Shown here: positions 59,401 to 64,000 of the stretch, piece after piece
Position numbering within the stretch: position 1 is the stretch's first letter
How the letters are laid out: each line of letters begins with the position of its first letter
DNA from: Symsagittifera roscoffensis
Taxonomy: Eukaryota > Xenacoelomorpha > Acoela > Convolutidae
Direction: 5' to 3'
Assembly (NCBI RefSeq): GCF_963678635.1
Contig: NC_087071.1
Coordinates: 41,309,797 to 41,373,796, forward strand
DNA length: 64,000 nucleotides
The notes under the pieces: model-generated
Database searches by the model: none
Told to the model about the DNA's origin: nothing
The model's input: only the letters and a program-made list of their open reading frames with translations
Program-made: the position numbers and the translations under genes

Positions 59401-60410
59401 GATTCATCCAAATTCTCTACTACTAGGAAGCTCATCCAAAGATGTCTCCCTCCGAGCTGCAGTGAGATGATCGGGGTTCGTCCGGCGACATAGATCGCTC
59501 CCTGATTGGCAGCTGCCAACCTGATGTTTGTCGGTATGAGATCCGACCTATCGAAACCCATGTCGGTCCAAGTTTTGACTGGCATGACACTAACCACTGC
59601 TCCCGTGTCTAGCAGTCCCCTTACTGAAAGTTGTCTGCCCTGCACGTCCAGAACGTGTGCGGCCAGATCGGCCTCGCAACCAATATGCACCGCATCTTGT
59701 TCGAGCATCGCGTTGTGTCCGATTCGTCTGACCTTCAGCTCCTCTTGACCAATGTATATCCGGCCAACCTGATCGTTCGCATCAGTTATGTGAGCTTTCG
59801 TGTAGATATTGATGCCATCCACATTCATCAGAATCGGGTAAGGGCCATGGACATCGATATAATGTCCGTCCACTTTCATCAGCCTCGGACCTCCCGTTGT
59901 GAGCAGCGCTCGCACTGCCCTGGAGTCCAGTTTGGGATCCTTCTCCTTCAGGTAGTCGGCATAGATGTCCAGGTGGACTAGTGTAATCTCGGATGGATCG
60001 CTCAGGTTCTTGACCACCTGGTGCCCTGCGACTGAGATGATAGACATTATTTTGGTCCCCGCCTTCGTCATGCCGAAAGTCTTGCCAGATATAACGTTCA
60101 GTTTTAGTCCCTGTTTCTTGGGCTCTTCTTTGTCTTCTGCTCTTGTCGTCTTACCCAGGACATTAGGACTTTCCCGAAGATCTGTGCTCTCCAGCTCCGA
60201 CCTTACCCATTGCTCCACTTCTTTCGTGGCTAGGTCCTGTTTGACATTCTGCAGAGCTGTCCTTGCCGCCCGGCCGTAATCCACCTTGAGTGGGCTAGAC
60301 GACTCTGTTTCGAGGTTCGAGGCTACCACCTCGTCAGGCCACGTCTTAACCTTTTTGGTCGTGAAGGTGCTCGGTGTCGTCTCCTTTCTCCGAGATTCAG
60401 CCTCGTTCAT
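53433..60410 (-). CDS. pol: Pol polyprotein (2325 aa): protease, RT, RNase H, integrase, macro-like domain
   Basis: Domains in order: retropepsin with LLDTGAVVSVM (about residue 265); reverse transcriptase (about 590-800) with the YVDDVV active site (about 752); RNase H starting at VLDTDASVVAISG (about 900); a linker with acidic SGES/TFEPV repeats (about 1230-1310); integrase zinc module with HxxxC-type CLSCQQAK (about 1540-1585); integrase core with IDH, SDNGKAF and VERQNR giving D, D and E (about 1605-1705); and a GPF module (about 1835-1880, KKWRGPFQI). After an acidic region with NPYGEDFVVDRI, the last 150 residues read like a macro domain. This order of enzymes is Ty3/gypsy. It lies in the same frame as gag and 105 bases after it, an arrangement found in families that express pol by stop read-through. 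Confidence 0.9.
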   Translation of the reverse strand: MNEAESRRKETTPSTFTTKKVKTWPDEVVASNLETESSSPLKVDYGRAARTALQNVKQDLATKEVEQWVRSELESTDLRESPNVLGKTTRAEDKEEPKKQGLKLNVISGKTFGMTKAGTKIMSIISVAGHQVVKNLSDPSEITLVHLDIYADYLKEKDPKLDSRAVRALLTTGGPRLMKVDGHYIDVHGPYPILMNVDGINIYTKAHITDANDQVGRIYIGQEELKVRRIGHNAMLEQDAVHIGCEADLAAHVLDVQGRQLSVRGLLDTGAVVSVMPVKTWTDMGFDRSDLIPTNIRLAAANQGAIYVAGRTPIISLQLGGRHLWMSFLVVENLDESDQFILGRDFVRNFDVTIDLNDGLIRIKDPERKYEKRPLNKILINQAKVPIFLDRKVRLKPNQAVVATFRMRNLNELSNDRQVCLVPNPNSKSSAILGRSFSLTQSGLCVSVLLNTEATTVTIQRGKKLGYALPLNTDFLSVKNLKKFDVTKCPLHANQECIMKRVIELKSSRKLFSMKSETDDGLSSCSNFPERPTEAELAANRPVLPEIEHLKGKISDKELDSLRAVLNRNADVFSKHKADIGCCHFVEHEIEIEEGSVPHREGARRMTPNKSKACRKEIEMLMEYDMIEPSKSPWACGVVMAKKKGGQLRFCCDFRYLNAVTIKDAYPIPRIDESLSKLGDAKFFTTLDLGSAFWQVPLRKQDREKTGFACELGLFQWKRMPFGLCNATATFQRLMAQALTSVTKKYGNLIMCYVDDVVIATPTLEDHIERLEEVFSCMKQAGLKCKPSKCEILKDSIKYLGRLVDKHGVRPDPEAIEAVLTWKAPKTDTQLMSMLGFANYYREFIKGYADKIYTMQRLMRNKGKKFTWTDEAQVSFENIKRELCEAPVLGMPTEKGMFVLDTDASVVAISGILHQEQEWNGRTVFRPIAYGSKVLSDTEMKYGAPKAEMFAVITFVEKYRAYLGSAPFKLRVDNRALAWLKTYSMDQSYIGRWIVRLDGYHMIIEHRTRDKHQNADSLSKKTEFYERLEEKQANQSEIKDGFSFLDKETYDKLPLTRWLDKSGHPIPGHPDLPVETAAEIKLLARGEPVPLDLLVRSNLVQQELTRLGINSIALLNKTVNVAPDVMGKLRDLLDREVDRHDREWMETMQRLTVTERTEKRPVSIRSRGVERGCRSIVNQLVTSMPKEVLLRTSFTEYGTLNQNQTTEEVRIRSKSSFTRRVHFTDAKEEYEPSPDCSSVDETISGESDTFEPVKDDSSEESDTFEPVQDDLSGERLTRPPRGRILSGESGSKRPMDRVLSGESRNISNNLECDVGESVDSSVDSGPQSGDNTSETTSNSDMSEIAIHSLLVDWKQRGLDRETHQDPDRDRYTSDEEGTVVDNAADELELIAVSKRATRLLSHGTVVRTNLEPSVQEATPLKKIWCVKLMDDAHAPEIMSGQMNVVKTYLKARYRLSDLLRAQRNDRMTSSLKRWIENGAPDKGDLEEDSYKILKQFYLKRKDLLYLNKDGIVACKRKEEDKVLYKYNSIVLPQLYQTELLFRSHDQMGHQGVDKVYNRIQKRFEWPGLKKACEKWIAACLSCQQAKDPRKLRFPLQSIESSGFNEVVQIDHQKICMTATGYNQVLVMIDHFTKYAEAAPCITASAEETCDHLINVWIARHGCAITFQSDNGKAFVGDLTKELMKRSQVAQAHSTTYHPQTNGLVERQNRTLVSMLRVYCSRYVDDWDKHLPQVMGAYNSTEHSTTGISPHMMLTGHEKALPLTLFYPEYEGKRTAPQTYVRDVIRRQQDLNDLCRRNTQQAQIRQKRRFDKMTADAKAYSVGDYVWVFQEVVPPKGTKKLLKKWRGPFQITEVHQGGRFYRLSTGRAAHYENIKPHNASSEDWCIPADMQEGDYLIVDPACEVNERGTRDKNDGNEVVDDCDLPLDLELTERVEVDAETLPYAEEDWDCPEQTEIDKGIQPDLPLTMETRQSKREKNKKKYNPYGEDFVVDRIVVSDVIDSLVGLDEVAMLEEIDLVNDMDQDWIDDRSEPEVESEPEAEQTHEQELTNLRVLEWLHDLPIDPKETILTIQDVDRDGFEYISHDNTESNWVAPDGPLRVPRSNLGLLDFGRSTGTSMDIFVRGVGVGLTHTENLIIKKLKSARETGELETEGENAKKPPFGRIFESYFDLPNHYSNNIVITDSAFILTERTCATAITADVSFKTALAADFKREYKNIEFLRKQRPGVGGMIALPPVASQIPGKYLCFLVTKATDRQHVNPESLVLALTRLRDFLVERGVTSLSLPVYDPNRGKLHPRELYALVHVIFSEADIEVYLHKKYYLSIC
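53440..53890 (-). other. Macro-like (ADP-ribose-binding) domain at the Pol C-terminus
   Basis: Residues about 2173-2320 of Pol align in pattern with Poa1p/TARG1-type macro domains. AITADVSFKTALAADFKREY stands where those have an I-S-A-D-x-x-M-G-K-G-I-A-x-x-F-K stretch. It is followed by GVGGMIAL, YLCFLVTKATDRQH (family: Y-x-L-I-T-K), SLVLALTRLRDFLVERGVTS (family: helix then G-V-x-x-L-S-M-P) and LYALVHVIFSEADIEVYLH (family: I-x-x-x-F-x-x-T-D-I-x-V-x-V-Y). Domains of this kind bind or hydrolyse ADP-ribose adducts. The match is by eye and the domain is divergent, so binding or activity is not claimed. Confidence 0.5.
56495..56720 (-). repeat. Degenerate coding repeats (SGES / ESDTFEPV) in the Pol linker
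   Basis: Within pol, short units containing TTGTCCGGGGAGT (on the - strand) recur about five times and give repeated SGES and EESDTFEPV peptides. This is an acidic, probably flexible linker between RNase H and the integrase. Confidence 0.7.
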
Positions 60411-60515
60411 CAGACGTGCTCGACTAGCCTTGACACCCGAAAGCGCCTCTTCGTGGCGGGGATGTTTCGCGTCCGCTACTGCGTCCCAAAATTGAGTACA
60501 ATCCGACTTGAAGTG

Positions 60516-62975
60516 TCACTCCAAATTACAGAAGAAACACCTAGGACCATATTTCATGATAAGTCCTCTGAAGTACTCCTCATGGTCCTCGTCGGTCGCG
60601 TCGGCGTCCTCGAGAAAGTAGCCTATGGCCTTCATGTTCTGTTTGTATGCAGAACACGCAGAAACGTGATGGTCCATCGAACCACAATTCGCACACGACC
60701 TCCTCTTGTCCATGTCATCGCGAGGTTTATACCAACTTGAATTCGCACCAGTGTTTGTCCCGCTATAGTTACCATAATTGCTGTAACGGTTTTGTGCCCT
60801 CGGTTTTATGAGTAAATACTCGCGTGACTTCATACGCAAGTCGTCGGGCGTGGGTACCTGGTCAAGCGACAGGGTGAAGTGAGTGGCCAGCATCGTCTTC
60901 AACTCCTCACTCCTTACTCCATCCATGAACTTCGAAGCGATCGCCAAGTTTCGCTCGGATATTCTCTCATCCGGGTTACTTCTCCTCCTGAGCAGTTCAA
61001 GGTCGTCCAAGAATTTATCTATTGATTCTTCATCTCTCTGTCGCCTCTTCTCGAACTTCACCATGGCCTGGTGCCCTTGTACTCCAGAGCCGAAACGATT
61101 CAGCAGGATGTCGAATATCTTGCGAGCGCTGTCTCTCTCATTGGCTCTTTTCGCCATTACACAATTTAATGCAGTACCCTCCAGGTTGCTTGTCAGCGCG
61201 CTGCACTCTTGTTTCTTGGAGAGATTCTCTTCCTCAAAGTGTAACTTCATCACCTCTATCCAAGTATCGATGCAGCCGTCTGACTCGTCTTTATATGACT
61301 TCGGCTTTTTCAGTGTTCTTCTTGACCTCTCTCCTCTCTCGGTTGACTTTGAGAGCTTGGTGATGAATGTTTCAAGAGATCTGTTCAGAGGCTCAAACAT
61401 CGAGGCATACATCGTTGTGTCTTGCGAGACTGTAGTCAGATCTGGTACTGAACTGACTTGTGGCACGGTTGGCAATCTTGTCTCCGGGGTGGCATCTGTC
61501 TCCGGCGGTACTGGATTCGTCCAGCCAGGCCCCTGCGGGGCTGCCCTTGGCCGCTCCTTGTTTCTATGTTCGTAGTTCGTTCTCGAGCTTTGCTGGGCTC
61601 TGGCACTGTTGCCCGTACCATCTGCAACATTCGCATGGCGTGAGCGCTCCCTTGAGTTGGAATGCTCCTGCCAACTACTCCCGTTCAGGATCGCGTCAAG
61701 CTTCCGCATCATCAAGTCAGATTTGGCGTCCAACCTCTTTTCCAGGCCAGTCATCGTTTGGGCATAGGAATTATCATGATCATTCAATAATCGCTCGATC
61801 TCTCTTGTCATCCTAGCCTCTCTTTCCTCTGACTCTTTCTTTGCCTGTGCCAGGCTCTCAGCCAGGCATTGATCGGTGTTACGAATCAATTGAGCCTGAT
61901 CAAACCTCGCCTGCGACTTCACGTGCGTTAGCTCATCTTTCAAACTCTCTCGATCATGATGAGCTCTCTCGTCAACTTGATCTATCTTCTTAGTCATGTC
62001 CCGCCTCAATTCATCCAGGCCATTCATCACACCAGCGAACATATCACTTATGTCACCAGCTGCCCCCAGTGACGGGGTTAGCCCCAGAGAAGATGAGGTC
62101 AGCTGCGGCGGTAGCCTAGTACTCGATGACGCACCGTCCTTTTGCTTGTGCATTGACGTCATTAGTCTGTCAAACGTTGATGATGCTCCCATCGTTATCC
62201 CATCCGACATAGGCCTGGTCGGCGAGGCAGAAGACGCCTCCCTGCTCATGTCGTTCCTTGGGCACGGTGTGAAGTTCACATCCGGATGGGTTATTTCCGG
62301 TTGGTCGTAACTAGAGGATAGACCTCCGGCTTGTAGCGTCGTCACGCGCTCATCGTACAAAGACTTCCAACTTTTCTTTGCCTTCGAGAACGTCTGCTCT
62401 TCACTCGGGCTCATACTCGACATCATCGCGTTGTTGCTCTGTTTGGCCAAAGATGAGTGTGCATTTGTCGGATGTGAACGTTCCTTTCTCCATTTATAGC
62501 TCTTAGTGTCTGATTTGGACATTCCACTGTACAACACTTCCTCCCGAGGCTCGACCTCGGGACGCTCCGAGGTCTCCTCTATCCTCTCGACTTCCTCCCG
62601 TTCGAGGACCTCGTCTGGCTCAAAGTCGGGTCGAATGAGCGTTCGCTCCCCTTCGTCAAAGGGATCAACCAGCGTTTCGCTCGCAGGCTCGGCCTCGGCG
62701 CTCCGCCTTTGATTGCCATCAAGGTTTTTCTCGCTCCTTAGTTTCATTTCGCTCACTGAAAGATCAGGTTGACCTTTAGTCGATTCGTCTTCAGCAAACG
62801 CGTCGGAAGCGCTGCTAAACGAGGTTTGGCTACGCCTAGTTCTAAACTTCCGCGTGCTTCCCTTGCTTAGCCTGGGAATTTTAGTAGTCGATCCTAGTGA
62901 GTCCCTGCGCTGCATATTTTCTAACAAAATGAAAGTATTCGTAATTTGATGGCAATGCAAACGTACCACAAACAA
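60516..62975 (-). CDS. gag: Gag polyprotein (up to 819 aa) with coiled coil and zinc knuckle
   Basis: The frame opens at 62975, but an internal start MQRRDSLG about 20 codons in, after a hydrophobic lead that looks like leader, may be the real one. Residues up to about 300 are acidic, Ser-rich and low in complexity. Residues about 305-440 form a long coiled coil (MFAGVMNGLDELRRDMTKKI onwards). Residues about 565-705 match the retrotransposon gag/capsid pattern (IDTWIEVMKLHF ... FLDDLELLRRR). At about residue 770 is a CCHC knuckle CANCGSMDHHVSAC. The frame ends within a second knuckle-like stretch and pol continues in the same frame, consistent with the read-through known from some gypsy elements and gammaretroviruses. 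The protein would form the particle and package the RNA. Confidence 0.85.
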   Translation of the reverse strand: MFVVRLHCHQITNTFILLENMQRRDSLGSTTKIPRLSKGSTRKFRTRRSQTSFSSASDAFAEDESTKGQPDLSVSEMKLRSEKNLDGNQRRSAEAEPASETLVDPFDEGERTLIRPDFEPDEVLEREEVERIEETSERPEVEPREEVLYSGMSKSDTKSYKWRKERSHPTNAHSSLAKQSNNAMMSSMSPSEEQTFSKAKKSWKSLYDERVTTLQAGGLSSSYDQPEITHPDVNFTPCPRNDMSREASSASPTRPMSDGITMGASSTFDRLMTSMHKQKDGASSSTRLPPQLTSSSLGLTPSLGAAGDISDMFAGVMNGLDELRRDMTKKIDQVDERAHHDRESLKDELTHVKSQARFDQAQLIRNTDQCLAESLAQAKKESEEREARMTREIERLLNDHDNSYAQTMTGLEKRLDAKSDLMMRKLDAILNGSSWQEHSNSRERSRHANVADGTGNSARAQQSSRTNYEHRNKERPRAAPQGPGWTNPVPPETDATPETRLPTVPQVSSVPDLTTVSQDTTMYASMFEPLNRSLETFITKLSKSTERGERSRRTLKKPKSYKDESDGCIDTWIEVMKLHFEEENLSKKQECSALTSNLEGTALNCVMAKRANERDSARKIFDILLNRFGSGVQGHQAMVKFEKRRQRDEESIDKFLDDLELLRRRSNPDERISERNLAIASKFMDGVRSEELKTMLATHFTLSLDQVPTPDDLRMKSREYLLIKPRAQNRYSNYGNYSGTNTGANSSWYKPRDDMDKRRSCANCGSMDHHVSACSAYKQNMKAIGYFLEDADATDEDHEEYFRGLIMKYGPRCFFCNLE

Positions 62976-63344
62976 GATTTTAGTTAAATCACTTAACGCT
63001 GCCTGCTCGATTCCGTCAGTATCAAAATCTCTCTTAGATCTCTCACGACTAAACTAGTGACTCAGCTAAAGTTACACACAGGGTCTACCCAGTATTGATA
63101 TAATGCTAACTCAACCCGGTTGTATAGTATAACAGTATCACTAAGTTTCCACAAGATATAATCGACACACAAAACACAATCGATAATCAGATAAGAATAT
63201 CCTACAGGTGACAGCGACCTTTTGTCAGTATCAATTTATCGCCACACAATTTATCAAGTCACTGCTTTGTTAAAATTAAACAATCTTTAATAAAAAGCAG
63301 TGATGATTCAGAAATAGATAAATAAAACTTAGTCTTAAAGAAAA
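62976..63344 (-). other. Leader region upstream of gag
   Basis: AT-rich, non-coding. It should be the 5' untranslated leader of the giant element (or include its primer site), but no tRNA-complementary sequence next to a TG...CA end could be chosen with confidence. Confidence 0.4.
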
Positions 63345-63680
63345 AGACTTCCCCCAATCGGAACGATCCGAAAGAACGAAGCCCAGGACACAGTCTTCTC
63401 AAGTGGGTGTGTATCTGCCTAATACACCCACCGAGGTCTTCTTTTGGGTGTCCTGCGATTGCCCGAGCTGTCCTACTAAGTAGCTCAAGGCAACCTCTGA
63501 TCGAAAATTCGTAAAGTCTATGAAAAAGCTCTCCCACACTCGGACTGCTCCAAGTGCACGAGAGTAGGGAACAATTTTTCTTCTCAAGTGGGTGTGTATT
63601 TGCCTAATACACCCACCGAGGTCTTCCTTTATTTGTTCCCGGATTGCCCGAACTCTCCTATTAAGTAGCTCAAGGCAACC
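63345..63680 (-). ncRNA. Two tandem copies of a structured RNA unit
   Basis: Unit 1 spans 63345-63495 and unit 2 63526-63680. Each has the same four helices. (a) A terminal stem GGTTGCC...GGCAATC enclosing GAGCT...AGCTC in unit 1 and GAGCT...AGTTC in unit 2, where the change keeps a G-U pair. (b) An 8-bp stem, CAGGACAC/GTGTCCTG in unit 1 (63384-63391 with 63448-63455) and GGGAACAA/TTGTTCCC in unit 2 (63567-63574 with 63633-63640). (c) A hairpin GTGGGTGTgTAT/ATACACCCAC inside it, identical in both. (d) A small 5-bp hairpin at the other end. In helix b, four base pairs differ and all four stay complementary. The strand is not certain; - is chosen because the unit lies upstream of gag. Confidence 0.6.
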
Positions 63681-63931
63681 ACACAACCAAAATCACAATC
63701 AAAAAAAAATTTGGTTCGGGTACTTCTAATACAACCAATATAGAATCCAAAGTTGATCACGAATTTCCGGGTCAAAATGGGTTCTTATGATCCTGATGAG
63801 CACGCCTAATATCCTAATATGATCCTAATTAAATGGATGTTTTCCGTTTCCCAAATTGCCACAGAAGGTTTACTCAAGTCTCTTACAAGGAAGATCGCTA
63901 GAAGGTTTAAGACACTCCAGAGGGTTACCTC
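63681..63931. other. Spacer right of the structured repeats
   Basis: No gene is seen. A CCTGATGAG word at 63786 recalls a hammerhead core, but the rest of that motif is absent. Confidence 0.4.
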
Positions 63932-64000
63932 GGAGGGTACCTCAATCACCCAAGTTACTTAGGAGGGTATCTTAATCACCCAAGTTACTTCGGAGGGTCC
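63932..64000. repeat. 30-bp tandem repeat running off the right edge
   Basis: The unit GGAGGGTAxCTxAATCACCC followed by AAGTTACTT plus one base begins at 63932, 63962 and 63992 with few differences, a period of 30. It continues beyond the window. Confidence 0.85.

Larger units (their letters stand above)
43501..64000 (-). mobile_element. Giant Ty3/gypsy-type element with five ORFs, coding part looks whole
   Basis: Five long ORFs follow each other on the - strand: gag (62975-60516), pol (60410-53433), ORF3 (52958-47508), ORF4 (47486-45405) and ORF5 (45421-44105). They share a near-balanced base composition that contrasts with the AT-rich surroundings. Protease, reverse transcriptase, RNase H and H2C2/DDE integrase in that order define Ty3/gypsy. 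The long frames show little decay, so the copy is young. LTRs were not recognised: the 5' one would be at or beyond the right edge, the 3' one in or left of 43.5-44.1 kb. At over 19 kb of coding span it is far larger than usual for the family (about 5-10 kb). An alternative is two adjacent elements, gag-pol and ORF3-5. Confidence 0.7.

Noticed and set aside
63780-63800. CCTGATGAG resembling a hammerhead ribozyme core
   Set aside because: The required GAAA segment and flanking stems are absent.

Overview
The window is AT-rich eukaryotic DNA packed with transposable elements. Introns with GT-AG ends, very long T/A-rich spacers, a C-type-lectin-like host gene, Polinton/Maverick relics, BEL/Pao and Ty3/gypsy retroelements and many small TIR elements would all fit a nematode, quite possibly a Caenorhabditis relative. 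That is an inference from content; no host gene here identifies the species outright. No tRNA, rRNA or CRISPR array was recognised.

Left part (1-6.1 kb): a Polinton/Maverick relic on the + strand with ATPase, integrase, minor capsid, a small basic capsid-associated protein, major capsid, two tiny ORFs (one a single-pass membrane protein) and an adenain-like protease, followed by a (CAT)n tract. 6.1-17.5 kb is mostly gene-poor. It holds two oppositely oriented copies of a GC-rich CAGGGGCGGAT-ended MITE (7.1 and 17.1 kb), a 1.2-kb element with 30-bp inverted ends (7.8-9.0 kb), an element rich in AATCGATTATAAT-like words (10.0-10.7 kb), a small B-box/coiled-coil-like ORF (11.35-11.8 kb), a 207-bp duplicated block (13.9 and 15.0 kb) and a gypsy-like integrase scrap (15.8-16.3 kb).

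Middle (18.2-43.5 kb): a broken BEL/Pao element on the - strand (18.2-22.9 kb); two diverged copies of another gypsy-like fragment (23.6-25.7 and 26.7-29.6 kb) separated by a roughly 400-bp foldback palindrome; a broken gypsy element with both 214-bp LTRs and a serine-tRNA-type primer site (30.07-33.28 kb); a second ACCCGCAC-ended TIR element (33.9-35.0 kb); exons of a C-type-lectin-like host gene on the - strand (35.3-38.2 kb), whose large intron is full of repeats; a 200-bp MITE (38.5 kb); and a strongly decayed second Polinton (39.2-42.6 kb).

Right part (44.1-64 kb): a giant, GC-richer Ty3/gypsy-type element on the - strand whose reading frames look whole. It has a gag with long coiled coil and zinc knuckle, a 2325-residue pol whose extreme C-terminus reads like a macro (ADP-ribose-binding) domain, and three further ORFs of 1816, 693 and 438 residues. 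The 1816-residue product carries a clear SGNH/GDSL esterase domain and probably a second, divergent one. Upstream of gag lie two tandem ~150-bp units that fold the same way and show compensatory base changes, which is good evidence for a structured RNA. The combination of gag-pol, macro domain, SGNH hydrolase and duplicated RNA structure is the most unusual thing in the window.
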